The notes under the pieces are model-generated. The model was not told the DNA's origin, did no database searches, and saw only the letters and a program-made list of their open reading frames with translations. Made by a program: the position numbers and the translations under genes. From the NCBI GenBank assembly GCA_029260755.1, contig JAJDCQ010000189.1, positions 1 through 64,000 of the forward strand: a stretch of 64,000 nucleotides of DNA, written 5' to 3'. Below are positions 8,991 through 18,037 of the stretch, in pieces. This DNA is from Planctomycetota bacterium (GTDB lineage Bacteria > Planctomycetota > J058 > JAJDCQ01). The first letter of the stretch is position 1. Every line of letters starts with the position of its first letter.

Positions 8991-11462
8991 CTACCGCCGG
9001 AAGGGCTCCTTCTTCTTGACGGGGTCCTTCTTCTCGCCCTCGCCGTCGCCCTCGCCGTCGGGCTTCTTCTCGCCTTCGCCTTCGCCCTCGCCCTCGGGCG
9101 CCTTCTCCTTCTCGCCCTCACCGCCGCCCTCCTCGATCGGGGGCGCCGGCTTGTCGGCGTCGGCCTTCTTCTCGGCGTCGGCCCGGGCGAGCTCGAGGCG
9201 GTCGGCCAGGATCTTGTAGCGGTCGTGCTCGGCCGGCTCCTCGCCGAGCTTCTCGAGCGCGGCGAGGACGCCGCTCTGGAGGACGACGTCGCTCTGGAGA
9301 TCCTGCGCGAACTCGCGTCCGACGTCGTCCTGGGCGAGCCGGCGCGCGTAGCTCCGGACGACCTCGCGGACGTGCTCGGGCTCGAGCTTGGTGCCGAGGC
9401 CTTCGAACCACTCCTGGAACTCGGGCCACTTGGACGTCTCGAAGCCGTCGAAGTCCGAAAGCTCCTTGAGTAGCTCCTTGTTCCCGAGCCAGTGCTTCTC
9501 GATGTAGGCGTCGACCTCGCGGCTCGCGATCAGGCGGTCGCGCTCCTCGATCACCCATGCATGCTCGTCGGGCAGGGTCACGACCACGTCGGGGTCGACG
9601 CCGCCCACGCCGTTGCCGAGCGCCCGGTGGATGCAGCGCCCGCTCGGGAGGTAGTAGTAGGCGATCGTCAGCCGCAGCGTCGTCCGGCCCTTGGTCGTCT
9701 CGACCGGCATGAGCTGCTGGACGCTGCCCTTGCCGAACGTCTGCAGGCCGACGAGGGTCGCCCGGCCGTGATCCTGGAGGGCGCCGGAGACGATCTCGCT
9801 CGCGCTCGCGCTCGAGCCGTCGATCAGCACGATCATCGGATACGGCGGGTGGGTGTTGGCGTCGTGGGTGCGGAACTCGCGCCGCGGCGCGATCTGCGGG
9901 TTTCGCCCCTCGCTGTAGACGATCAGGCGATCGTCGCCGAGGAACTTGTCGCTCACCTCGACGGCCGCGCTCAGCAGCCCGCCCGGGTTGCCGCGCAGGT
10001 CGAAGATGAGCGCCCGCATGCCCTCGTCCTCGAGCGTCTTCAGGGCGTCCTCGACCTCCTGGGTAGCCTTCTCGCCGAACTGCGACAGGCGGAGATACCC
10101 GATGTCGCCCGGCAGCATGTCGGTGTAGACGCTCTGCAGGACGATCTCGTCGCGCTTGAGGGTGAACTCGCGCGGCCGCCGCCAGCCCTTGCGGTAGACC
10201 TTGATCTCGACCGGCGAGCCCTTCGGGCCCTTGAGCTTCCCGACGAGCTCCTCGACCGTCTTGTTGTAGGTGCTCTCGCCCTCGACCTCGACGACCTGAT
10301 CGAGCGACCGCAGCCCGGCGCGATACGCCGGCCCCGAGTAGATCGGCCGGATGATCGTGAGGTAACGCGTCCGCGGGTCGACCTGGACCACCGCGCCGAT
10401 CCCGGCGTACTCCTGGCCGAGCGTCTCGCGGAACTTGTCGGTCTCCTTCTCGGTCATGTAGCTCGAGAACGGATCGAGCGACCCGACGAGGCCCTTGGCG
10501 GCGGCGTCGATGAGGTCGTCCTTCTTCGTCTTGTCCTCGTCGACGTAGTAGAGGCGAATCTTGCGGACGAGCTCGTCGAGGAGCGGGTTGCCCGCGCCGG
10601 CGGCCGCCGGGCCGCCCTTGCCCTTGAGGGCCGCGGCGAGCTTCCGCTCGAGCTCCTCCTTCTCCTTCTGGAGGAGCTTGATCACCGGGTCCTTCTCGGT
10701 GAGGCCGGCCGTCTTCTCGGCCGTCTTGATGAACTCCTCCATCCGGAGGAACATCTTCGCGCGCCGGCCGGTCTCGGTCGGCTCGTCCTTCATCTTGTTG
10801 AGGACCGCCTTCGCCGCTTCGATGTTGCCGATCTCGGCGAGGGCGAGCGCGGCGGCGCGCCGGATCTCGCGGTCGTCGCTGTCGACGTAGCCCTTGAGCA
10901 GCCGCTCGGCGTCGCGGTGGTCGTTGCGCAGGCGCAGGGCGCGGGCCATCGCCACCTTCACGAGCGGCTCGCGCTCCTCCTCGTAGGGCTTGGCGAGCTT
11001 GCCGACGTCCTTCTTCGTTCCGTAGCTCGTGAGGAGCTGGATCGCGAGGATGCGCTCGTCGGTGAGGCCGTCCTCGTCGAGGGCGAGCTCGCGGAACGCC
11101 CGGAGCGCCGCCTCCTCGGCGCGCTCGCCGAGCTCGTCGCTCTCGACCTCCTCCGACAGGACGAAGAGGGTCTTCGCGGCGACGAGGCGCACCCGCCCCT
11201 TGCTCACGTCGAGCCGCTGCATGAGCGGATCGACCGCGTCGTCCCCGAGCGACTCGAGCTCGCTGGCGAGCTCCCAGGCGCGCTCGGCGTCGCCGATCTC
11301 GACGGCGTCGAGGACGTCCTCGAAGACCTCCTTCACGCGGTCGGCGGCGTCGTCGGCGTGGGCGCGCGGGGCGCCGACCAGCGGGGCGGCGACCAGGACG
11401 AACGCCGCGACGACGAGGACGGCGAGGCGACGGAGGGACGCGGGGGCGAGGGTCTTCACCAT
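8991..11462 (-). CDS. Secreted S41 C-terminal processing protease with HEAT and PDZ domains
   Basis: A protein of 823 residues. A signal peptide of about 36 residues ends at AHA before DDAAD. Residues about 45-260 are HEAT-like helical repeats (REIRRAAALALAEIGNIEAA), followed by a charged coiled segment. From about 300 comes the Ctp core: LDPFSSYM, a PDZ domain (YAGIGAVVQ...GPAYRAGLRSLDQVVEVEG), and the peptidase with LRGNPGGLL, the nucleophile Ser in SSASASEIVSGAL near residue 555 and the general-base Lys in FGKGSVQ near 573. The family cleaves proteins near their C-termini in the periplasm. The last 60 residues are Glu/Gly/Lys-rich low complexity (GEGEGEGEKK). The ATG at 11462 has a good CCGGAG 9-11 nt upstream; a longer reading lacks a signal peptide at its start. 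Confidence 0.9.
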   Translation of the reverse strand: MVKTLAPASLRRLAVLVVAAFVLVAAPLVGAPRAHADDAADRVKEVFEDVLDAVEIGDAERAWELASELESLGDDAVDPLMQRLDVSKGRVRLVAAKTLFVLSEEVESDELGERAEEAALRAFRELALDEDGLTDERILAIQLLTSYGTKKDVGKLAKPYEEEREPLVKVAMARALRLRNDHRDAERLLKGYVDSDDREIRRAAALALAEIGNIEAAKAVLNKMKDEPTETGRRAKMFLRMEEFIKTAEKTAGLTEKDPVIKLLQKEKEELERKLAAALKGKGGPAAAGAGNPLLDELVRKIRLYYVDEDKTKKDDLIDAAAKGLVGSLDPFSSYMTEKETDKFRETLGQEYAGIGAVVQVDPRTRYLTIIRPIYSGPAYRAGLRSLDQVVEVEGESTYNKTVEELVGKLKGPKGSPVEIKVYRKGWRRPREFTLKRDEIVLQSVYTDMLPGDIGYLRLSQFGEKATQEVEDALKTLEDEGMRALIFDLRGNPGGLLSAAVEVSDKFLGDDRLIVYSEGRNPQIAPRREFRTHDANTHPPYPMIVLIDGSSASASEIVSGALQDHGRATLVGLQTFGKGSVQQLMPVETTKGRTTLRLTIAYYYLPSGRCIHRALGNGVGGVDPDVVVTLPDEHAWVIEERDRLIASREVDAYIEKHWLGNKELLKELSDFDGFETSKWPEFQEWFEGLGTKLEPEHVREVVRSYARRLAQDDVGREFAQDLQSDVVLQSGVLAALEKLGEEPAEHDRYKILADRLELARADAEKKADADKPAPPIEEGGGEGEKEKAPEGEGEGEGEKKPDGEGDGEGEKKDPVKKKEPFRR

Positions 11463-11502
11463 GGGGGATCTCCGGAGGGTTCGATGGCTCACGGTCGGTC
11501 GC

Positions 11503-11531
11503 AATGTAGCAACGGCCAACGGCCCGGACAA
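11503..11531 (-). promoter_or_regulatory. Candidate sigma-70-type promoter for the S41 protease gene
   Basis: On the minus strand TTGTCC (11531-11526) and TACATT (11508-11503) are separated by 17 bp. This puts a start about 35-40 nt before the ATG at 11462, upstream of its Shine-Dalgarno. Each box matches the consensus at 4 of 6 positions, so the call is moderate. Confidence 0.45.
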
Positions 11532-11586
11532 GACGAGGTGACCCCAATGAGACGCTCCATTGTCGCGCCAGGGTCTCCGCGCGCCG

Positions 11587-12801
11587 TCAGTAGGTGATCT
11601 CGCGCATCAACTCCCGATAGCCCAGCCACTCCTGGAGGCTGACCTTCGGTCGGACGCGCCGCGGCATGCGCGGCGGCGGCGGGGCGGTCGCCCCGCCCTC
11701 GTCCGTCGTCCCTGCGCTCCCCGGGTCGGCCCCGTCGGCCGGCGCGCCCTCGGCTCCTTCGGGGGCGGCGGCCGGCTCCTCCTCGGGGTACTCGACCAGC
11801 GCGAAGTAGTGCTTGTTCGTCTCGCGTCCGAGGTGGCTGATCTCGAGGCTGATCAGGTCGGTCCACGTCCCCGTGTTGATGTAGACCTTCTCGGGGCCGA
11901 ACCGGCGCACCTTCGCCAGATGGGTGTGCCCGGCGATCACGGTGTGGCACCCGGGCCGCTCGAGGATCTTCCGCGCCTTCCGCTCGAGGTTCGGATGCGC
12001 GGAGAACTCGAGGATGATCTTGAGGGTGTTCTTGAGCTTGGCGCCGTGGCGCGGCCCCTCGAGGATCCGGGCGCGCAGGAACTCCCGCGTCATCGACCAC
12101 ATGAGGGTGATCGCGAACCACGTATCGAGGAAGATCGCTCCGAACAGATACAGCCGAAACGGCTGGATCCGGTCGATGTAGGGGCGCTTCTCCTTGAATC
12201 GGTTGAGCACCCGCAGCACGAAGAGCGACCCCCACGGCTGGTTGAGGATCGGCTCGCCGTCCTTGCTCTCGAGGAACGGCCGCGCGAGGTCGAACGAGTT
12301 CATCGCCTCCCACTGCTGGCCGTGGTGGACCTCGACGCCGTCGAACTCGTAGACGTCGGTGTCGGTCACCCAGTGGATCGGCGCCCGTTCGCCGTCGCTT
12401 CCGATCGCTCGCTCCAGCTCCTCCTGGGCCTCGGGGAAGACGAAGTCGAAGTCGTGGTTGCCGAGGATGTAGGTGATCCGCTTCATCGGCCGGCGGATGA
12501 AGCCGGCGAGCGCCTCGACGAGGATCGGGTGGCCCTGCATGCACGACCGCACCTTCGCCCGCGCGATCTCGGCGGTGACGTGGTCGGGGAAGCCGCCCTC
12601 GTAGCGGGTGGTGAGCAGGTCGAGGAAGTCACCATTGATGATGAGCTCGACCTCCTCGTCCTCGAAGTAGTCGGTCGAGTAGTGGTGAAGCAGCTCGGCG
12701 AACTTCTCGTCGTGGAGGAAGCCCTCGAACGGGTTGTGCTCGCCGCGGGGCTGGCCGTCCGCAATGTGGAAATCGCTGACGACGATCTTGATCTTGCCCA
12801 T
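11587..12801 (-). CDS. Metallophosphoesterase, calcineurin-like
   Basis: A protein of 404 residues with the full set of two-metal phosphoesterase motifs: SDFHIADG at the start, NGDFLD, YILGNHDFDF, VHHGQQW, and AGHTHLAKV near the C-terminus. A hydrophobic stretch in the middle (LYLFGAIFLDTWFAITLMW) may bind or cross the membrane, as in UDP-diacylglucosamine pyrophosphatase relatives. The C-terminal 70 residues are Pro/Ala/Glu-rich. The start at 12801 is the first Met of the conserved domain (MGKIKIVVSDFH). A longer reading to 13284 would run through the promoter region and low-complexity sequence. TACAAT (12809-12814) lies 7 nt before the ATG, suggesting a leaderless transcript. It is divergent from an SbcC/YhaN-like ATPase operon. 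SbcD- and YhaO-type nucleases are also metallophosphoesterases paired with such ATPases, but this protein is not obviously SbcD itself. Confidence 0.82.
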   Translation of the reverse strand: MGKIKIVVSDFHIADGQPRGEHNPFEGFLHDEKFAELLHHYSTDYFEDEEVELIINGDFLDLLTTRYEGGFPDHVTAEIARAKVRSCMQGHPILVEALAGFIRRPMKRITYILGNHDFDFVFPEAQEELERAIGSDGERAPIHWVTDTDVYEFDGVEVHHGQQWEAMNSFDLARPFLESKDGEPILNQPWGSLFVLRVLNRFKEKRPYIDRIQPFRLYLFGAIFLDTWFAITLMWSMTREFLRARILEGPRHGAKLKNTLKIILEFSAHPNLERKARKILERPGCHTVIAGHTHLAKVRRFGPEKVYINTGTWTDLISLEISHLGRETNKHYFALVEYPEEEPAAAPEGAEGAPADGADPGSAGTTDEGGATAPPPPRMPRRVRPKVSLQEWLGYRELMREITY

Positions 12802-12891
12802 CCTCCCGATTGTAGCCGGAGCCGGCGTGGGCGCGCCCGTGACCAAGCGCAAGCCCCTGCGTCCAAGGACCTTGAACGAAACGCCCCGGTC

Positions 12892-12920
12892 TTCCCAATC
12901 GGTCGACCGGGGGCTATAAT
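12892..12920 (+). promoter_or_regulatory. Candidate promoter for the 12988-16942 operon
   Basis: A perfect TATAAT lies at 12915-12920, with TTCCCA at 12892-12897 after a 17-bp spacer. The -35 is weak (3 of 6) but the -10 is consensus and stands out in GC-rich DNA. Transcription would begin near 12927, about 60 nt before the GTG at 12988. Confidence 0.5.
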
Positions 12921-12987
12921 CGTTCGTTTTCGTCGACCGCGACGGCAATAACCTCTTCTCTCCCATCTGTTTGGAGCACGAAGCCCG

Positions 12988-13488
12988 GTGAAGACCGACG
13001 GAAGCCCGAACCCATCCGCGGCCGATCCCGCCAAGCCCGACCCGGCCAAGACGAGCGCCCTGGCGAAGAAGCTCGCCGGCGCGACGCCCACGCCGGCCAA
13101 GGGCACGCCCGCCGCGGTCCCCGCCCCCGCCAAGGGAATGACGCCGGCCGCGCCCGCGAAGGACGAGATCGCCCCGCGCGCGGCGAGCACGGTCGCGACG
13201 CCGACCGGCGGCACGATCGCCCGCGCCCCGAGCGGCAAGGCGAGCGCGCTGGGCGAGGGCGCGGTCGCCCCGCTGCCGCCGCACCCCGACCCGACCGCCA
13301 TCCTCGAGCTGCGCCCGCCGCTCGAGGAGTTCGAGGCCTACGCCCGCCAGCGGATCGAGGCGTGCAGCCGGCTCGGCGAGGAGGACAAGGCCAAGCTCTA
13401 CATGGACGCGCTCGACCTCGGGCGGCAGCTCGTGATCGAGACCCTCCTCGACCCCGAAGGCAAGGACGACGCCGCCCCCGCGGACTGA
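12988..13488 (+). CDS. Uncharacterized Ala/Pro/Lys-rich protein
   Basis: A protein of 166 residues, not recognised. The first 100 residues are low complexity (Ala, Pro, Lys, Thr; repeats of TPAKG and PAPAKG), likely disordered and DNA- or protein-binding. The last 60 residues are predicted helical and more conserved-looking (ELRPPLEEFEAYARQRIEACSRLGEEDKAKLY taken in pieces), ending in an acidic Ala-rich tail. The GTG start has GGAG 12 nt upstream. It ends 71 bp before the SbcC/YhaN-like ATPase gene and probably shares its transcript, so it may be an accessory subunit; that is inference only. Confidence 0.65.
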   Translation: MKTDGSPNPSAADPAKPDPAKTSALAKKLAGATPTPAKGTPAAVPAPAKGMTPAAPAKDEIAPRAASTVATPTGGTIARAPSGKASALGEGAVAPLPPHPDPTAILELRPPLEEFEAYARQRIEACSRLGEEDKAKLYMDALDLGRQLVIETLLDPEGKDDAAPAD

Positions 13489-13559
13489 CCGCGCTCCCTC
13501 GAATCATCGATCGAAGAGATCTCGCCCGCTCGCACACAGGAAGAGAGAGACGATTCGCC

Positions 13560-16364
13560 ATGATCGTCCACAGCATCCGCGCCTCGAGCTTCATGAAGTA
13601 CGAGGAGCTCGACATCGACGACCTCCCGAAGACGGGCACGATCTGCATCCGCGGCGACAACGAGGCCGGCAAGACGACGATCGGCGAGGCGATCGCCTTC
13701 GCCCTCTTCGGTCGCACGACCCGGATCGCCGCCGAGGATCCGACCCCGGTGATCAACTGGGACGCGGACACGGCGCGCGTCGCGGTTCAGTTCGAGGCGC
13801 GCGGCGAGAGCTACGTCGTCGAGCGCGAGGTCGACCGGTCGGGGCGGCAGGCGGCGAAGCTCAGCCACCTCGCCGGCGGGAACGGCGGCGCGCCGGCGCT
13901 CGTCGCCGAGACGCCCGCGGCGGTCGACGAGGAGATCCGGGCCATCCTCGGGTTCGGCTTCGAGGAGTTCCGCTACTCGTTCTACCTCGCCCAGAAGGAG
14001 CTCGACCTCGTCCGCAATCGCCGCTCGGACAACAGCCGCGGCGTCGTCCACTCGATGGTCGGGATCACGGCGCTCGAGCGGACGATCGACGCGGCCCGCA
14101 CCGAGCTCGACGACCTCGCCGAGCGCGAGCGCACCCTCGACCGCGACCTCGCCGTCGCCAAGGCCGTCCAGGGGACGCTCGACCTCGACCCGGGCGAGCG
14201 GAAGGCGCTCGAGGCGGACGCCGAGACGGCCGGGGAGAAGGTCCGCGAGAGCCACGACCGGCTCGAGGAGTGCCGCCGCGAGGCGGAGCTCGTCCGCACC
14301 GCCGTCGCCGCCCGGAACGAGGCGCTCACCCAGTGGGACAAGCTCCACCGGGCGGTGCTGCTTCGACGTCACCGCGAGGCGATGGGCGGCGGGCGCCGCA
14401 CCCTGAGCCAGCAGCGGGTGACCCTCGTCGAGGCGGAGCGGGCGGCCCGGGCGCAGGCCGAGGACGCCGAGGCGCGCCTCCGCGCCTCGCGCGACAAGGT
14501 CGAGAAGCTGCGCGAGCTGGCCGTCAAGCTGACCGAGCTCGAGGGCAACGTCGCCCTCTACCGCTCGGAGCTCGAGCGCGACCTTCGCGAGACGGCCTCG
14601 CCCGAGGCGAAGAGCGATCGGACGTTCCTCCCGAGCACCAAGGCCGAGATGGTGTCGGTCGCGCAGACCCGCCGCGACGAGTTCGGCCGGCAGAAGGGCC
14701 GGGCGAAGCTCGGCGGAATCATCGCGCTGCTGCTCGCGATCGCGAGCGGCGCGGCCGCGTGGTTCCTCCCGCAGCTCCTCGGCCGCGAGCCGGACGCCGC
14801 GATCGGCCTCGACCTGAGCGCGTGGGGCCGCGACATCGCGGTCGGCATCATGCATCTCCGCGGGCTGCTCGGCGTCGTCGCGGCGCTGTTCCTGATCTCC
14901 GCGATCAGCTTTCTCATGAAGGCCGCGCGCTTCGGCCGGATGCAGCTGGAGACGGCGACCAACCTCGTCGAGGTCGAGCGCGAGCTCGGCGCGGCGAAGG
15001 GCAAGCACGAGGCGGCGAGGTCGTTCTCGATCGACCGCCTCTCCGGGATCGGAGCGGCGATCGGCGCGATCGGCAACGCCGAGCTGACCGAGCGCTTCTC
15101 GGGAATCGAGTCGCGCTTCGGCGAGCTCCTCTCGGCCGACCAGGGCGCGAGCTCGCTCCTCGAGTCGGAGCAGAAGGCCGAGGCGAGCGCGCGCGAGGAG
15201 GCCGAGGAGGCCGGCCCGCGGGCCGCCGACCTCGGTCGCCTGCTGCGCACCGCCGACAAGGAGCTCGAGCGGCTCGGCGGGATCGACGAGGCGGCCGCGA
15301 GCGCGGCGAGCCCGAACGCGAAGGACACCGAGGACGTCGCGGGCCTCGAGCGGCGCGTCGATGCGGTCATCACCGTGATCAACCAGGCGCGGTTCGAGCT
15401 CGAGGCGCTCAAGACGGGCAAGGACGACGCGGACCCCGACGCGAAGGCGCTCGCCGAGCAGATCAACGCGACCCTCGGCAAGTTCTTCGGCGCGCTCGGC
15501 GACGAGAGCCGCAAGCACCGCTTCCTCGAGGCGAGCAGCCTCGGCGACCTCGCCGACGGTCACCTCCCCGGAACGACCGGCGCGGGCGGCACCGGCGCGG
15601 GCGGCGGCGGCAGCCTCGAGGCGCTCCGCGCGGCGGTCGAGAACGAGCGGGCCTCGCTCCTCGAGGCGCTCGGCGAGGAGGGCGACCTCTGGACGCGGAT
15701 CGGAGCGCTCGACGACGAGGCGGCCAACCTGAAGGACGCCCTGTTCGTCGCCGAGGCGAAGCGGAGCCAGGCTCAGGCGAAGATCGCCGCGATCGCGAGT
15801 CAGGTGACGCGCACCGCCGACCTGCTCGAGAAGTGCGAGGCGGTCGAGCGCGAGCTCGCGCCGGTGAAGCACGACGTGGCCGTGCGACGCGCCCTGATCG
15901 AGCTCCTCGGCGACACGATCGGCGCGATGAAGCGCAACCTCGGGCCGAACCTCGCCCGCTACGTCGCGCGGGTGCTCCCTCGGATCACGGAGGGTCGCTA
16001 CCGGCGGGTCGAGATCACCGAGGACCTCGACGTGAAGGTCTTCAGCGGCGACCGCAACGAGTACATCGGGCTGATCGACCTCTCCTTCGGGACGACCGAT
16101 CAGATCCTGCTCTCGATGCGGCTCGGCCTCGCCCACGCCCTCGCGGCGGCGAAGGGGCACGACGACAAGCAGTTCTTGTTCTTCGACGAGCCGGTCGCCT
16201 CGTTCGATCGCGAGCGCGCGAAGAGCTGCCTCGAGATGCTCCGCGAGCACGACGATCGGTTCACCCAGGTCTTCGTGATCACCCATCAGCCGGACCTGCC
16301 GGCCGAGCTTTTCAACAAGGTGATCGAGGTCGAGGCCGGGGCGACGCGCCTCGAGGTGAGGTAG
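13560..16364 (+). CDS. SbcC/Rad50/YhaN-like ATPase with two central membrane segments
   Basis: A protein of 934 residues. The N-terminal head has the typical SMC-type strand start (MIVHSIRASSFMKYEELDI) and Walker A GDNEAGKTT (32-40). Long charged coiled coils follow (about 180-380 and 480-830). The C-terminal head has a signature-like LSFGTTDQILLSMRLGLA and Walker B FLFFDEPVASFD (near 872-883), then a D-loop and VITHQPD switch His. Between the coils are two strongly hydrophobic helices, around residues 386-405 and 428-452 (GVVAALFLISAISFL). Soluble SbcC and Rad50 have a zinc hook there; no CxxC hook is visible here. Bacillus YhaN-type proteins are recalled to have similar membrane segments. 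The ATG at 13560 follows AGGAAGAGAG. It is probably involved in DNA or membrane-associated DNA processing; substrate unknown. Confidence 0.83.
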   Translation: MIVHSIRASSFMKYEELDIDDLPKTGTICIRGDNEAGKTTIGEAIAFALFGRTTRIAAEDPTPVINWDADTARVAVQFEARGESYVVEREVDRSGRQAAKLSHLAGGNGGAPALVAETPAAVDEEIRAILGFGFEEFRYSFYLAQKELDLVRNRRSDNSRGVVHSMVGITALERTIDAARTELDDLAERERTLDRDLAVAKAVQGTLDLDPGERKALEADAETAGEKVRESHDRLEECRREAELVRTAVAARNEALTQWDKLHRAVLLRRHREAMGGGRRTLSQQRVTLVEAERAARAQAEDAEARLRASRDKVEKLRELAVKLTELEGNVALYRSELERDLRETASPEAKSDRTFLPSTKAEMVSVAQTRRDEFGRQKGRAKLGGIIALLLAIASGAAAWFLPQLLGREPDAAIGLDLSAWGRDIAVGIMHLRGLLGVVAALFLISAISFLMKAARFGRMQLETATNLVEVERELGAAKGKHEAARSFSIDRLSGIGAAIGAIGNAELTERFSGIESRFGELLSADQGASSLLESEQKAEASAREEAEEAGPRAADLGRLLRTADKELERLGGIDEAAASAASPNAKDTEDVAGLERRVDAVITVINQARFELEALKTGKDDADPDAKALAEQINATLGKFFGALGDESRKHRFLEASSLGDLADGHLPGTTGAGGTGAGGGGSLEALRAAVENERASLLEALGEEGDLWTRIGALDDEAANLKDALFVAEAKRSQAQAKIAAIASQVTRTADLLEKCEAVERELAPVKHDVAVRRALIELLGDTIGAMKRNLGPNLARYVARVLPRITEGRYRRVEITEDLDVKVFSGDRNEYIGLIDLSFGTTDQILLSMRLGLAHALAAAKGHDDKQFLFFDEPVASFDRERAKSCLEMLREHDDRFTQVFVITHQPDLPAELFNKVIEVEAGATRLEVR

Positions 16365-16372
16365 CCCGCGCC

Positions 16373-16942
16373 GTGGCCGAGAAGCGCTCCAGGTCGAAGC
16401 CGAAGCCGAAGCCGAAGCCGAAGGCCGCGGCCGACGCGCCCCCGACGGTCACCTCGACCGAAAGCCGCGAGGCCGCCCGGACGAGACCGAACGATGACAC
16501 CGAGACCCCACCCTGGTGGGCTGACGGTCTTCGGTTCGGGTGCACCCGCTGCGGCAACTGCTGCCGCGGCCCCGATCCGGGCTGGGTCTGGATGGACGAG
16601 GGCGAGATCGAGCGCCTCGCGGCGTTCCTCGAGCTTGACCTCGACGCCTTCGGGAGCAAGTACTTACGGCGAGTCGGCGAGCGCCTCAGCCTCGTCGAGC
16701 AGCCGATCACCAACGACTGCGTCTTCTGGGACGAGATGGACGGCTGCACCGTCTACGAGGCCCGGCCGGCTCAGTGCCGAACCTTTCCCTTCTGGCCCGA
16801 GAACGTTGCTTCTCCGTCCGATTGGGAGCAGGTCGGGGCCAGCTGTCCCGGCCAAGGCATCGGTCCGAAGCACGATCGCGCCGCGATCGAGAAGGCGCTG
16901 GCGGAGACGCCGCCCGACTACCAGCCCGAGTTCGAGGTTTAG
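16373..16942 (+). CDS. YkgJ-family cysteine cluster protein
   Basis: A protein of 189 residues. A basic disordered N-terminus with repeated KP dipeptides precedes the cysteine-cluster domain: GCTRCGNCCRG (Cys57, 60, 63, 64), then CVFWDEMDGCTVYEARPAQCRTFPF and GASCPG. This is the arrangement of the UPF0153/YkgJ family, thought to bind zinc or an Fe-S cluster; its reaction is not established. The GTG start is 9 bp after the ATPase stop, so the genes are co-transcribed. No ATG alternative keeps the full motif with an upstream ribosome site. The protein is probably cytosolic. Confidence 0.85.
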   Translation: MAEKRSRSKPKPKPKPKAAADAPPTVTSTESREAARTRPNDDTETPPWWADGLRFGCTRCGNCCRGPDPGWVWMDEGEIERLAAFLELDLDAFGSKYLRRVGERLSLVEQPITNDCVFWDEMDGCTVYEARPAQCRTFPFWPENVASPSDWEQVGASCPGQGIGPKHDRAAIEKALAETPPDYQPEFEV

Positions 16943-16957
16943 GAAACGAGCAGAGCC

Positions 16958-18037
16958 TTGACCGTCCCCACCACCACGAACGTCACGAGCGTCGACCGCG
17001 CAAAGATCGAGAAGCTCGGCGCGACGGCCGACCGGATCCGCACCGAGCTGCGCAAGCGGATCGTCGGCCTCGACAAGGTGATCGAGCAGGTGCTGATCTC
17101 GATCTTCTCGGGCGGGCACGCGCTCCTCATCGGCGTGCCCGGGCTCGCGAAGACGCTCCTGATCTCGTCGCTGTCCGAGACGCTCGACCTCGGCTTCAGT
17201 CGGATCCAGTTCACGCCGGATCTCATGCCGAGCGACATCACCGGCACCGAGCTGATCGCGACCGACAAGGGGAGCGGCAAGCGCGAGTTCCGGTTCGTCC
17301 ACGGGCCGATCTTCGCGAACATCGTCCTCGCCGACGAGATCAACCGGACGCCGCCGAAGACGCAGGCGGCCCTCATGGAGGCCCTCGAGGAGAAGCAGGT
17401 CACCTGCGGCGGGCAGAAGTACGTCCTCGAGAAGCCGTTCTTCGTGCTGGCGACCCAGAACCCGATCGAGCAGGAGGGGACCTACCCCCTGCCGGTCGCG
17501 CAGCTCGACCGCTTCATGTTCAACATCGCCCTCGACTACCCGAGCTACGACGACGAGATCGACATCATCCGCCGGACGACGTCGGGCTACGAGGCGAAGC
17601 TCGAGGCCTTCATCTCGCGCGACGAGATCCTGGAGCTGATCCAGCTCGTGCGGCGGCTGCCGGTCGACCGGGCGGTCCACCGCTACGCCATGGCGATCGC
17701 TCGGGCGACGCGCCCCGGCCAGGCCGAGGCGCCCGACTTCGTCGAGGAGTGGCTCTCTTGGGGCGCCGGACCGCGGGCGGGGCACTACCTCGTCCTCGGG
17801 GCGAAGGCGCGCGCGATGCTCGACGGGCGAAGCTCGCCGAGGGCGGACGACATTCGCGCGGTGGCGCGGCCGGTGCTCCGGCATCGGATCCTCACGACGT
17901 ATCACGCAGAGGCCGAGGGGATGAACGCCGACCGGATCGTGGACGAGCTCCTGTTCACGGTCCCGGCGCCCGACGGCGGGCCTCAGCGCGAGGAAGAGGA
18001 GAAGAGCTCGTGGTTGGTGCGTATCTTCGGCGGCTAG
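16958..18037 (+). CDS. MoxR-family AAA+ ATPase
   Basis: A protein of 359 residues. Walker A is GVPGLAKT (59-66), Walker B is VLADEINR (about 129-136), sensor 1 is LATQNPIEQEGTYPLP, and the Arg-finger region is ALDYPSYDDE and beyond. These are diagnostic of MoxR/RavA-type chaperone ATPases, which usually act with VWA or DUF58 proteins to insert metals or mature complexes. No VWA or DUF58 gene is adjacent; the next gene is a HEAT-repeat protein whose start overlaps this one by 28 bp. The start is a TTG at 16958 with AGGA 13-16 nt before it, the only start that keeps the N-terminal helix; this is unusual but plausible. Confidence 0.92.
   Translation: MTVPTTTNVTSVDRAKIEKLGATADRIRTELRKRIVGLDKVIEQVLISIFSGGHALLIGVPGLAKTLLISSLSETLDLGFSRIQFTPDLMPSDITGTELIATDKGSGKREFRFVHGPIFANIVLADEINRTPPKTQAALMEALEEKQVTCGGQKYVLEKPFFVLATQNPIEQEGTYPLPVAQLDRFMFNIALDYPSYDDEIDIIRRTTSGYEAKLEAFISRDEILELIQLVRRLPVDRAVHRYAMAIARATRPGQAEAPDFVEEWLSWGAGPRAGHYLVLGAKARAMLDGRSSPRADDIRAVARPVLRHRILTTYHAEAEGMNADRIVDELLFTVPAPDGGPQREEEEKSSWLVRIFGG

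Noticed and set aside
9492..11597. A long plus-strand open frame opposite the S41 protease gene
   Set aside because: It is the complement of a well-supported gene with family motifs; composition is Leu/Asp/Arg/Val shadow typical of high-GC antisense frames.
13398..16286. A 2.9-kb minus-strand open frame opposite the SbcC-like ATPase
   Set aside because: It has no recognisable domain, and the plus strand carries Walker A, Walker B and a start with a ribosome site.
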